This document shows positions 35,503 to 44,800 of a stretch of 64,000 bases of DNA, in pieces (within the stretch, counting starts at the first letter, position 1; every line of letters begins with the position of its first letter). This DNA comes from CAYNJG01 sp965216885 (lineage in GTDB: Bacteria; Planctomycetota; Planctomycetia; Pirellulales; Pirellulaceae). The position numbers and the translations under genes were made by a program. The notes beneath the pieces were generated by a model. The model saw only the letters and a list, made by a program, of their open reading frames with translations. It did no database searches and was not told the DNA's origin. The stretch spans positions 3,534,001-3,598,000 of the forward strand of contig OZ244209.1 in assembly GCA_965216885.1 (NCBI GenBank). Direction: 5' to 3'.

Positions 35503-36591
35503 ACCACAAGGGCGGTATAGCCAATCGTGAATGACCCGGTTGACGACTTCCAGACGCTCGTCACTGACCGATTCCCGGTAGACGCTCGCCATGCTGCCGT
35601 CTTCGTGCCCCATGATGTAGTTGAGGGCTACCTGGTCCTTTGCATCGCCTCCGATGGTCTCGGTGACGTGCCGCAGGGCGTAGAACGTCTTCGCGTTCTT
35701 CTTGTAAACGCCGGCCAGCTTCGCAGCCTTGGTGAAAGCCTGAGAGAGCGAACAACATGACGACTCTGGATCGCTCCACGGTTTCCGGATGCGAGTTAGG
35801 AACACCAAGTTCTTCCACTCGCCACCGGTCGAGGGCTGACTGACGACCGCTTCGCGAATTGCCTCAATCGTCTCAGGCCAAAGCTTCGCACGCCGCGGCG
35901 CACCTGTCTTGCCTCGCGGCATGTCGTGCCAACCTGCGTCCAGGTTGATGTCATCCCTGGTCATCATGGCGATGTCGGTATTACCTAGCCCACAATTGAC
36001 TCCCAGCAACGTGAAAGCTTTTACGTGAGGACTTGCAACAGCCAGCACCTTGTGGATTTCCTCAGCCTCGAAGAACTTCGCCGGCTTGCGTCGCCTGTCG
36101 AGTCTCAGCGTCTTGCTGGATGGCGGTGAGAACTGGTCGGCGAATCGCACCTCACGGTCGATCTTGCCGGCCTTGTAGCTGTAGGTGAATACCTGCCGGA
36201 TGTTGTTAATGCGCGCCGTAAGACCACCTGGTGCCCAGCGGTCGGTCATCTTTGTTCTCAGCTCACCGAAGTCGTCAGGCTGAAGACTCTCAATTGAACG
36301 GTGACGACCAAAGTGATCAACGGAGAACTTCGCCATTGCGAGTAGGTCTGCGTACTGCCGAGGGGATAGCTCCCCCTGATCCACTTTCCGCTTCTTTGCG
36401 GTGAGCAGGTAGTTGCATGCGTCGGCGACGGTCCAGACGTCTTTGGATGGCTTGGGGCGACCAGCTAACAGGTCATCCTTGACGCGTGCCCACTCGGCAA
36501 TGGCCGCATCGCGGTCCTTGCCGAAGTGGTGCCGCTTGCCTCGAATAGTCTTACACCAGTGCCCTGATGTCTTGTGCAGCCACAGATCCAT
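35500..36591 (-). CDS. Tyrosine recombinase (phage-type integrase)
   Basis: 363 residues from ATG 36591 ('MDLWLHKTSGHWCKTIRGKRHHFGKD', a common opening of planctomycete integrases). A longer frame to 37041 runs through a tRNA gene and is spurious. It has an N-terminal SAM-like domain, then the catalytic domain: 'LLGVNCGLGNTDIAMM' (R-box position carries G-L-G-N-T-D, where typical enzymes have an Arg), 'HDMPRGKTGAPRRAKL', 'ALRHVTETIG' (usual H/L-x-x-R: R present), 'NYIMGHEDGSMASVYRE' (H and nucleophile Tyr). The apparent lack of the first catalytic Arg in box I is odd. The stop codon (35500-35502) is supplied by the adjoining IS terminus, so a few C-terminal residues may be altered. It faces away from tRNA-Phe, its likely attachment site. 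Confidence 0.85.
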   Translation of the reverse strand: MDLWLHKTSGHWCKTIRGKRHHFGKDRDAAIAEWARVKDDLLAGRPKPSKDVWTVADACNYLLTAKKRKVDQGELSPRQYADLLAMAKFSVDHFGRHRSIESLQPDDFGELRTKMTDRWAPGGLTARINNIRQVFTYSYKAGKIDREVRFADQFSPPSSKTLRLDRRRKPAKFFEAEEIHKVLAVASPHVKAFTLLGVNCGLGNTDIAMMTRDDINLDAGWHDMPRGKTGAPRRAKLWPETIEAIREAVVSQPSTGGEWKNLVFLTRIRKPWSDPESSCCSLSQAFTKAAKLAGVYKKNAKTFYALRHVTETIGGDAKDQVALNYIMGHEDGSMASVYRESVSDERLEVVNRVIHDWLYRPCG

Positions 36592-36677
36592 TGCATTACT
36601 CGCCAAGGGTACAGAGAGGGGATGGCCAATTATGGCAAAACCTGCCCTTGGCAGCAAATACACTGCCACAGAAGGAG

Positions 36678-36750
36678 TGGCCAGAGACGGGATCGAACCG
36701 CCGACACGCGGATTTTCAATCCGCTGCTCTACCAACTGAGCTATCTGGCC
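36678..36750 (-). tRNA. tRNA-Phe(GAA)
   Basis: On the minus strand the 73-nt sequence folds as a normal cloverleaf: acceptor GGCCAGA/TCTGGCC, D arm GCTC/GAGC with AGTTGGTA loop, anticodon stem GCGGA/TCCGC with loop TTGAAAA (anticodon GAA), 5-nt variable region GTGTC, T arm GGCGG/CCGTC with TTCGATC loop (one G-U-type mismatch), discriminator A. CCA is not encoded. Its 3' end points toward the integrase gene, 87 nt away, the classical layout of an island integrated at a tRNA 3' end. Confidence 0.95.
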
Positions 36751-37368
36751 TTCTCGCAGGAGCGAAAGCCTTTGAGGCCCGCTCCGAAACGTTACCCTGC
36801 TGTAAGTGGCGATCAAAGAGTCAGGCCTTCCTGCAGCAACGCAGCGACCAATTCTACTTGCGCGTCGACTTCGCGAAAACCCTGGAGCGGACCTCATTGG
36901 CAGATGATTTTCTGGTTCCGTGACAAATCCATGCTGATCGATACTGCTGTCAGGAGTGTGACGTCCCGTGCGACTGGTCTTTTCGACAAAGTCGCCACAC
37001 AAAAACCGCTCCCCATCTCCTTCGCACATTGGCAGCCCCAACGAACCAGGGGCGGTAACTCATTTGGTGCCGGTAAACGCAACGGCACACATTCCGCACT
37101 AACAGGCCCGCACACGAAGACAAAACGTTCAATCTCCTGTGCCGTTGGATAAGATGAGTTCGATATATGACTCGACCGCGGTGATGGCGTTTAACGCGGG
37201 CTCCAAACCTAGACGTATCAATGGGTTCGGACACGCGAACAGCTTGACATTTGAGCCTTTCGTCCACTACGATCGAGTGGTCGGGATGCGGAAGGTTTGG
37301 GGCACTTTCCTTCACGGGTCCACGCGTTTTCGCAGTGGGCTCCCCGAATTTTGTGAGAGGCAATCGGA
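36751..37368. other. 618-nt region between tRNA-Phe and the ExbBD operon
   Basis: No gene can be supported; long frames on both strands here have no domain character. It holds the leader of the tRNA and, at its far end, a candidate promoter for the downstream operon (37244-37273). Confidence 0.4.
37244..37273 (+). promoter_or_regulatory. Candidate sigma-70-type promoter of the ExbBD operon
   Basis: TTGACA at 37244-37249 and TACGAT at 37268-37273, 18-nt spacing, about 95 nt before the first start codon. The -35 matches consensus exactly and the -10 at four of six positions. Confidence 0.4.
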
Positions 37369-39042
37369 ATGCGTTCGGGACAGAATATTTACGACCACTC
37401 GCCGGGGATCCGCCGAGCGTTTCGAAAATCTGTCGCCTACGTCCTGCTCGCGTTTCTGATCCCCGGATTTGCCACTCAGGCAACTGCCTACACGCCGGAA
37501 AGTCCCCAAGTCCAGTCAATGATCAAGCGGGCGGTGCGTTATCTTGAGCGGGAAGATTTTGACAACGAGTCACTCCGAGCGCTGTCTGCCCTGGCCATTT
37601 TCAAAGCCGGCCAACCCAAATCGCACCCCAAAATTCAGGCTGCTCTGAAAGACTGCAAGGATATCTGTCGTTCCGTGTCCACGGTCGATAGCGTTCTCAA
37701 CAGTGTTTACAAGGCATCCGTCGTGGGTCTCTTCCTCAGCGAGGTCTCACCGGATCTCTACAAGAAGGAAATCCAGAACGTCATCGCTTCGCTGGAGAAA
37801 CGCCAAAAGCCATTTGGTGGCTGGGGCTATCCGCCGCCTTCAGGCAATGCCATGTATGGTGATACTTCGATGACGCAGTACGCCGTGCTCTGTGCATGGA
37901 CGGCTCGAGCCGTTGGGGCAGCGGAAGTCTCCGATGCATCCATTAAAAGCGTCGCATACTGGCTGGTGCGAACTCAGGATCCGTCCGGAGCGTGGGGCTA
38001 CCAGGGACGTGACCCGACACCGACCAGCTTTACGCGGCGTGTACCCCAGGAAGAAGTTCGACATTCCCTGAGTGCCGCGGGACTCGGTAGTCTCTATATC
38101 TGCTCGGGAATGTTGGGAATGACTCCAACCGAAGGCTTCGTACAGGTCGGCGACCTGCCGCCGGCGCTAAAGCGTGTCGAAGTGGCCGAGTCGGCAACCA
38201 CAAGCAGGACGACCGTTAGCGACAAGCAAATCAGCAAAGCGATTCGTGATGGCGATCGGTGGTACAAGAGCAACTACCGCATCAATCCGCCCGAATACAC
38301 GCTCTACTATCTATACACGCTCGAACGTTACCAGAGCTTCAAGGAAATGGCGGAGGGTCGACGGCCGGCCGAACCGTCGTGGTACAACGACGGCGTCCGT
38401 TTCCTGGCTTCCAAACAGGGAAATCGCGGCCAGTGGGATTTGGACGGCGGCACGAATGATGTCGCCGACACGGCTTTTGGCATTTTCTTCCTCATCCGCA
38501 GCACGCAAAAATCCATCCGCAAGGCACAGGATGAATTTTCCGGTGTGCTCGTTGCCGGTCGTGGATTGCCGGGCAATACCGAGGACGTCCGACTCAAACA
38601 GGGCAAGATTGTCACGACTCCGTTTCAGGGAACGGCAAAAGCACTCCTGGACATTCTGAGCGACGCGAATCACCCTGATTTTGATTCGGTCGCTGCACTG
38701 GAAGCCGTTGCCCTCAGCGATGACCCCGCGGAAGCCGAGCAACAGCAGGCTCGTATGCGACGACTGGTCGGAGCGGAATCGTTCAAGACCCGCTTGGTGG
38801 CGGTCAAATCGCTTTCGAAACGCCGCAACCTCGACAACGTGCCGGCCCTCATATTTGCTCTTAGTGACCCGGACGCACGCGTCGCGATTGCGGCTCGAGA
38901 TGGCCTCCGTTTCAACGGTCGCAAGTTCAACGGTTTTGGTATGAACGACGCACCTTCGAACGAAGAACGTCAGCGTGCCATCGAACAGTGGAAAGCCTGG
39001 TACCTGGAAATTCGCCCCAACGCAGTCTTCATGGAGAACTAG
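37369..39042 (+). CDS. Squalene-cyclase-type (prenyltransferase) repeat protein with HEAT region
   Basis: 557 residues. A signal sequence lies at about 20-42 ('KSVAYVLLAFLIPGFATQATA'). Residues 50-400 contain alpha/alpha-toroid repeats: 'FGGWGYPPPSGNAMYGDTSMTQYAVLCAWTA', 'PSGAWGYQGRDP', 'NRGQWDLDGGTNDVADTAFGIFFLI' (in pieces), that is, the G-x-W pattern plus 'D-x-S-x-T-Q-Y'. The last 130 residues include a HEAT-like unit ('LDNVPALIFALSDPDARVAIAARDGL'). It lacks the DxDD catalytic signature of true cyclases, so a structural or binding role is likely. First gene of a tightly spaced operon with ExbB/ExbD proteins, 3 nt before the next gene. Frequently seen in this arrangement in planctomycetes; substrate unknown. 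Confidence 0.75.
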   Translation: MRSGQNIYDHSPGIRRAFRKSVAYVLLAFLIPGFATQATAYTPESPQVQSMIKRAVRYLEREDFDNESLRALSALAIFKAGQPKSHPKIQAALKDCKDICRSVSTVDSVLNSVYKASVVGLFLSEVSPDLYKKEIQNVIASLEKRQKPFGGWGYPPPSGNAMYGDTSMTQYAVLCAWTARAVGAAEVSDASIKSVAYWLVRTQDPSGAWGYQGRDPTPTSFTRRVPQEEVRHSLSAAGLGSLYICSGMLGMTPTEGFVQVGDLPPALKRVEVAESATTSRTTVSDKQISKAIRDGDRWYKSNYRINPPEYTLYYLYTLERYQSFKEMAEGRRPAEPSWYNDGVRFLASKQGNRGQWDLDGGTNDVADTAFGIFFLIRSTQKSIRKAQDEFSGVLVAGRGLPGNTEDVRLKQGKIVTTPFQGTAKALLDILSDANHPDFDSVAALEAVALSDDPAEAEQQQARMRRLVGAESFKTRLVAVKSLSKRRNLDNVPALIFALSDPDARVAIAARDGLRFNGRKFNGFGMNDAPSNEERQRAIEQWKAWYLEIRPNAVFMEN

Positions 39043-39045
39043 CCC

Positions 39046-39900
39046 ATGTCGAATGCAACGTACGAAGACTCCAACGGCCCTCCAGAAGTTTCGCTGAAAG
39101 TATCGGCCCATGACCGCGTGTCCAGCTTCATTCTGGCAATGCTCTACCTGGTCGGGTTTGTAGTATTACTATTGTTCCTGGTATGGCTGACAACGCGTGC
39201 AACGACCGCCAGGCAGCAAATTGAGGTCGAATATCTCGACGAACTGGCTGGCGGCGATCCTTCTCTGGGCGACGGTCGTGATTTCGAGGACCCGGGGATC
39301 GAAGACATTCAGGACCTTGCGATGCCGACGTCGGAACAACTCTTGACGGCAGTAACGGATGTCGCTTCCACCACGTCTGCGAATTCGGACGCGACGGCCG
39401 GCGATGTATCCCAAGGGCAGGGGGGTGGTGACCGCCGACGCCCCGGTGAGGGCGGTAATGCCTCGGTTCCGCGCTGGGAGAGATGGCAGGTCCGATTCAC
39501 AACGACCAGCCTCTCCAAGTACGCTCAACAGTTGGACTCGTTCGGAATCGAACTTGCCGCATTGGGTGGCCGTAAGGATGTCGACTACGTCACCGACCTG
39601 ACACGTCCTCGGCCGACAGTCCGGTCGGCGAAAGGCAGCGCCGAAAAGCGTATGTATATGAGTCACCGTGGTGGTCAGCTAAAGGATTTTGACCGACAAC
39701 TGCTACAGCGAGCTGGTGTTTCAACTAGCGGACGTACGCTGCTGCAGTTTTATCCACGAAACATCGAGGCTCAATTGGCGACTCTGGAACGTCGCAAGGC
39801 GGGTGGACGCCCGTTGAAGGACATTCGCAGGACGGTATTCAACGTCAGAACTGCTGGCGCCGGGTATCGCTTTGAGGTTTCAGAGCAACTGTACCACTAG
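39046..39900 (+). CDS. Single-pass membrane protein of the ExbBD operon
   Basis: 284 residues. Cytoplasmic N-terminus, one membrane helix at about 28-49 ('FILAMLYLVGFVVLLLFLVWL'), then a long acidic, Gly-rich linker and a C-terminal globular domain ('QVRFTTTSLSKYAQQLDSFGIELAALGG' to 'VFNVRTAGAGYRFEVSEQLYH'). The layout (short cytoplasmic tail, anchor, linker, periplasmic domain) is TonB/TolA-like, though no TonB C-terminal motif is seen. Being next to ExbB/ExbD makes it a candidate for the energised partner. Confidence 0.6.
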   Translation: MSNATYEDSNGPPEVSLKVSAHDRVSSFILAMLYLVGFVVLLLFLVWLTTRATTARQQIEVEYLDELAGGDPSLGDGRDFEDPGIEDIQDLAMPTSEQLLTAVTDVASTTSANSDATAGDVSQGQGGGDRRRPGEGGNASVPRWERWQVRFTTTSLSKYAQQLDSFGIELAALGGRKDVDYVTDLTRPRPTVRSAKGSAEKRMYMSHRGGQLKDFDRQLLQRAGVSTSGRTLLQFYPRNIEAQLATLERRKAGGRPLKDIRRTVFNVRTAGAGYRFEVSEQLYH

Positions 39901-39952
39901 AATCACTTGAGGCGACCCAAACGGTCGCAAACGAACAGAGCAGGGATAATAG

Positions 39953-40648
39953 ATGAACAACGTGATGATGGATCCCGATGCCATGGGCATCCTGTTTGCG
40001 ATCGACATCAGCGGTGTGACGTCAATCGTCGGCGGGGTGATTTACGTGCTACTGGCGTTGACGGCGATCTGGGGTGGCTTCTGCGTGGCGATGGTTTGGA
40101 TGCGCGTCAGCCGCCAACGATTTGTCAGTGAAGAAGAACAGTCAAAATTCCTCGATCAGTTAGACGAATCACTCGGCTCGGGCGACTTCGATTCGGCGTC
40201 AGCCCTGTGTGCCGACGACCCGCGAGCAACACCACAACTGGCCTTGCTGGCGTTGAACAATCGCGAGATCGGGTACGCCAAAGTTCGCCAGATGGTGATG
40301 GACCGCTTCCAACGCGACGTCCTGGCCGACCTCGATCATCGGCTCAACTGGGTCGCGACCGTCATTAAGAGCGCCCCGATGCTGGGGCTGCTGGGAACCG
40401 TGATCGGCATGATGGGTGCCTTCGGCAAGCTCTACGATACGCAGGGCGCGGTCGAGCCGACGGCGCTCGCGGGTGACATCATGGTTGCCCTGGTGACCAC
40501 CGCTTGTGGTTTGGCGATCGCCATCCCGCTGGTGTTCTGCACAGCCAGCATCAACATTCGTATTGCGAAGATGGAAGACCTTGTGGGCGCGGGACTGACG
40601 CGTTTCCTGGAGACCTTTCGTACCGCTCTGACCGGCAGGCAGGCGTAA
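39953..40648 (+). CDS. MotA/TolQ/ExbB proton-channel family protein
   Basis: 231 residues with three hydrophobic segments: about 20-45, 135-160 ('VIKSAPMLGLLGTVIGMMGAFGKL') and 175-205 ('GDIMVALVTTACGLAIAIPLVFCTASINI'). The P-x-L-G-L-L-G-T-V-x-G-M motif and the 'AL-x-T-T-A-x-G-L-x-x-A-I-P' motif are diagnostic. Known: ExbB/TolQ pentamers with ExbD/TolR use proton flow to drive periplasm-spanning partners. Followed at once by two ExbD genes. Confidence 0.92.
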   Translation: MNNVMMDPDAMGILFAIDISGVTSIVGGVIYVLLALTAIWGGFCVAMVWMRVSRQRFVSEEEQSKFLDQLDESLGSGDFDSASALCADDPRATPQLALLALNNREIGYAKVRQMVMDRFQRDVLADLDHRLNWVATVIKSAPMLGLLGTVIGMMGAFGKLYDTQGAVEPTALAGDIMVALVTTACGLAIAIPLVFCTASINIRIAKMEDLVGAGLTRFLETFRTALTGRQA

Positions 40649-40655
40649 CCGGGCC

Positions 40656-41153
40656 ATGGGCGATTCCAACGTCGAACACAAAATCGAATCCGCCGAGGAA
40701 GTCTTCCCGCTGCGCCGTCGCAAGCGACGGGAAGATCCGGAGATGGACATCACTCCGATGATCGACATCACGTTTTTGCTGTTGATCTTCTTCCTGGTGG
40801 CATCGCGAATGTCCGACGAAGCATTCGTCAAGCTACCAACTGCACGCAACGGCACCGCCGTCAGTGCCGAAACGTCCGTCATCGTGACACTTGCGAAAGG
40901 CACCGGTGAAGAAGCCGTAATCTACATGGGCGACGGTGCCTATGCCGAGACGAAGCTAAAGAGTGCCAACCTCGAAGACCAACAGCGCGAGCTGGAAGAG
41001 TACATCGAAAAAGGAATCTCCGTACAGAGTCTTGAGCAAGTGTTGATCAAGGCCGAAGAAGGTGTGCGCCACCGGGACGTGGCCCGCGTAGCGCGGGCGG
41101 CAGGTGAAGCCACTGCGACGGTCATGTATGTCGCCGTCCTGGAGGAGCATTGA
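40656..41153 (+). CDS. ExbD/TolR-family protein 1
   Basis: 165 residues. The membrane segment 'MDITPMIDITFLLLIFFLVASRM' (about 29-51) includes the conserved Asp of ExbD/TolR (D in M-I-D). The periplasmic domain follows ('AVSAETSVIVTLAKG', 'VLIKAEEGVRHRDVARVARAAGEA'). It starts 7 nt after the ExbB stop and its TGA overlaps the next ATG. Stator partner of ExbB in the proton channel. Confidence 0.9.
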   Translation: MGDSNVEHKIESAEEVFPLRRRKRREDPEMDITPMIDITFLLLIFFLVASRMSDEAFVKLPTARNGTAVSAETSVIVTLAKGTGEEAVIYMGDGAYAETKLKSANLEDQQRELEEYIEKGISVQSLEQVLIKAEEGVRHRDVARVARAAGEATATVMYVAVLEEH

Positions 41154-41785
41154 TGGCCATTCGCTTCTCCTGTCCTTCGTGCGATGCCACCATCAGCGCG
41201 GCAGACCAACTCAACTCCCAGCGGATTGACTGCCCGGAATGCAACACGGCTCTGTTCGTTCCGGATCCTACATCCGCCGACGTAACGACCGCGGACGGTC
41301 AACCGGTGGCCGAAGAAGCGCCCGTTGACTTTGGCAGCAAACGAAAAAAGCCAGAAGTCGAAATGGACATGACGCCCATGGTGGACGTCACCTTCCTGCT
41401 GCTGATCTTCTTCATGGTTACGGCTGCATTCAGCCTGCAGAAGTCGTTTCAGATTCCGACTCCGCGAGAAGATCACCCGAGCACGCAGGCGCAGACGGTG
41501 GACGATTTCGAGGAAGATCCCGATTTCGTGATCGTGCGTATTGATGAAAACAGTACCTTCTATATATCGGCCGCGCATTGGGACGAAGAACGCGAGGCTC
41601 CGAGCAAGCAGGACTTGCTGGTCAGCCTCAAGGACGCCCGCGCCGGTGCCGAGGCGATTCCAACGCAACTGTTGGTGATCGCACATGGTGACGCGTGGCA
41701 TGAGAAGGTAGTCATGGCGATGGACGCCGGTACGGAAGTTGGAATGACCGACGTCAAACTGGTCACCGTTGAAGACGACATCTAA
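41153..41785 (+). CDS. ExbD/TolR-family protein 2 with N-terminal zinc-ribbon-like segment
   Basis: 210 residues from ATG 41153 (TGATG overlap with the previous stop; GGAGGAG at 41141-41147). Residues 5-35 form a Cys4 ribbon ('FSCPSCDATISAADQLNSQRIDCPEC' with CPxC...CPxC). After an acidic linker, 'MDMTPMVDVTFLLLIFFMVTAAF' is the ExbD helix with its conserved Asp, then the periplasmic domain. A cytoplasmic zinc ribbon on ExbD is unusual for the family at large; such ribbons ('MxxxFxCPxCxxxL') are common at the front of planctomycete proteins. Two different ExbD proteins suggest a heteromeric stator. Confidence 0.88.
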   Translation: MAIRFSCPSCDATISAADQLNSQRIDCPECNTALFVPDPTSADVTTADGQPVAEEAPVDFGSKRKKPEVEMDMTPMVDVTFLLLIFFMVTAAFSLQKSFQIPTPREDHPSTQAQTVDDFEEDPDFVIVRIDENSTFYISAAHWDEEREAPSKQDLLVSLKDARAGAEAIPTQLLVIAHGDAWHEKVVMAMDAGTEVGMTDVKLVTVEDDI

Positions 41786-41808
41786 ATTGAGGATCGGACG
41801 GAGTATTC

Positions 41809-44800
41809 ATGAGCGCGCAAGACTTTCTGCGACGAGTTGAGCAATCGGGCCTCGTTAGCGAACCGTTGCTGGCAGAACTGCGCAAACGCACTACGGAAAC
41901 GCATCGCAACATGCGTCCCGAGATGCTGGCCAAACTGCTCGTTGACCGCGGCGAACTGACCGCAGCACAGGCCCGGAAGCTCGTCGCCGATACGGCTGCC
42001 GCCAGGAACGCTCCGCCACCGTTGCCGCCAGAAGCGGACGCACCACCGGAACCCGAGGAAGAGCTACAACTGGCGACGGACGACGACGAACTCGGTTTCG
42101 CGCCCGAAGTTGACCTGACGGACAGCTCCGGCGGAAATCTGCCAGACGACCTTCTGGCCGACGAACCACTCGCCGATGAACCACTCGCCGACGATTTGCT
42201 CGATGACGGCACGTCCTCCTTCAAACTCGTCGAGGATGACGAGCAAGACGAAGAAGATGAGCTTACGCTTCAAAGCGACGACGAAGTTGAAGAAGGCATT
42301 TTGCTCGATGATGAAGACGACGCCATTGAAATCGTCGATGAGGGCCCCAGCACGCCTCCATCTGCCACGGCGTCGGCGGAACCTACACCTGTTCTCGATG
42401 ATATCCTCGGCGATCCTGTTGCGGATATTCCCGACGAAGTGGTCGTTATTCGTCGCAAGAAATCATTCGCACAGACGATCGCCAATCTGTTTGGTGGTGG
42501 TCGCCGTCCCAAGAAAAAGAGCTGGGATTCTCCGCTGATTCTATTGGGCGGTGGAGCCCTGATCTTGCTGATTGCTGCTGGCGTTGGGTTATTCGGACTC
42601 TTCTATGGCGAGTCGGCCGATGAGATTTTCACCGCGGGTGTCGAAGCCTACGAGAGCCAGTCGTATGGTTTGGCGATCAAGAATTTCGAACGGCTGAGCA
42701 CCCAGTATGCCCAGCATGAAAAGGCCAGCCTCGCGAGGGTACGCATTGAGATGTCGCGCCTGAGGCAGCTCACCGACACCGGCTCTCCCAACTGGGAGGA
42801 TGCACTCAGCCAGGCACAGTCGGGTCTGAACACGATCAAGACGGAAGCGTCGTTCAGCGAAGTTCGATCGGAGCTGGCGAAACTGCTTCCGGACATTTCA
42901 GCCGGTCTGGTGGAAGCTTCGCAAAAGGCCGAGAACACACAGGAAAAGCAACGCGTGCTTGATCTTGCGGTGGCCTCTTTGACCATGGTCAATAATCCGG
43001 AATTCCTGCCAACGTCGGTTCGCAAGTCACAGGAGATTCGTATCGGCGAGATCGTCTCCAACATCGACGTCGTCCGCCGTGACATCGAACGCGAGTTGGC
43101 GTTGTCCGGAACGATCGACGAAATCAAGACGGCCGCATCCGCAGGCGAAATCTCCAAAGCCTACGCCTTGCGAGATACGCTCGTGCGAACCTATCCGTTG
43201 TTGATCGACAACGTGGCTCTCAGTGATGTCATTGGGACGGTCATCGCTCGCGAAAAAGACGCCGTGCAGACCGGACCGGGAACGCTGCAACCCTCGACGG
43301 ACGATCACCCGCCCCCTTCACGATTCAACATTGTGCTGTCGGACCAGCGTGGCGGTGAGATCTCCGGGCTGGACGACACCATCGGCGTACTCGTCCGCGG
43401 AGCCGTTTATTCGCTGAATGCGTCGAACGGTCGCGTCCTCTGGCGCAGGCACGTCGGCTATGAAACGTCCGTCTTTCCACAGAAGGTTACTTTCGATCAA
43501 TCCGGCGATCTGCTGACCGTCGACGGCAAACGCAGCGAGCTGGTACGACTCGATGACCAGACCGGCAAATTGTTGTGGCGACTGCCGTGCCCGCGTCCGG
43601 TGCAGATGCCGGCCATCTATGGCGAACAAGCTTTCGTGAGCTGTGGTACCGGCACCGAATCGCGTCTTCTATTGGTCAACCTGAATGACGGTACCGTCAG
43701 CAAGGAGACCCGTTTTCCCGTTGGCTGTGAAACACCGCCGACAGTCATCGCCGAACGCAAGGAAATCGTGCAACCGGGGATTCATTCCAGCGTGTACGTG
43801 CTGGATGCCTCATCGCTGGAGTGCAAGAGCGTCTTCTCATCCGGTCACGCGCATGGCAGTATAAAAGTACCCGCTGCGTGGGTCGGCACTTCGCTGGTGG
43901 TCGCCGAGAACGATGGCACCGCCACCACGAACCTTCAGGTTTACACGCCATTGGGCGAAAAGGATCAGTGGGGTCGCGTTGGAGAGAACATCAAGCTCAG
44001 CGGGCAGGTCACCACTCCATTTGTCGTCGACGACCGACGTTTGCTGACGACCACGGAACTTGGCGAAATCCGCGTCCTTGAAGCTCCGATCGACAGCACG
44101 GGCTTGCGGGAAGTGGCATCCATCGCCGACACCGGCAAGTCGATTGGTTCGTCGTTCTCGGCGATGAGCCGCGCCAGTCTTTGGGTCGCAAACCGCACGT
44201 TCTCTCGATTCGAATTGCAATCCACTCGCGGCCGACTCGTTTCGCAATGGTCACGCGACAGGACCGACCGATTCCTGAATCCGCTCATCACGGCCGGGAA
44301 CTACCTGTTCCATGTACGACGCCGCAATGGCATGCAGGGGGCAACGGTTTCGGCAATCGCAACCGATAGCACGGATGGTTCGCCGATCTGGGAAACGGAC
44401 ATCGGCGTTCCGTCAACGATCGTGGTCAATTCCCAGTCTGCCATTCACTCAGTCACGATGAACGGAGCCATGTTTGAAATCGATTCGAATGCCGTCACCA
44501 ATGGCGTATCGGGCGAACGTAGCTCTCGAATCGACCCCCGACTATTGCCTCAAGCGTTCTCCGATCACTTCCGGGTCGACGCGGACACGCACATCTTCGC
44601 AAGCCCGCCGCCGCTGAAACACGTTGTTGTCGCCGGCCTCACGGAAGGTAACCTGGAACGTATTCCACTGCGTCTGGAAGGCGATTCCGTATCCGTCAGC
44701 CCCGTGGCCATGGGCAACTCATTACTGGCTCCCAGTGCAGCCGGGCCGATCTACCTGCTGGATGCGACCAATGGAAAGCAGCGATTTAGCCCCTTCATGC

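Noticed and set aside
36591..37041. N-terminal extension of the integrase to 37041
   Set aside because: The extension translates through tRNA-Phe (the tell-tale GQIAQLVEQR...VGGSIPSLAT is tRNA sequence read as protein) and through non-coding DNA. The integrase family begins at 36591.
36950..37519. 189-codon minus-strand frame overlapping the start of the ExbBD operon
   Set aside because: Arg/Cys-rich composition without domains, antisense to a well-supported gene start.
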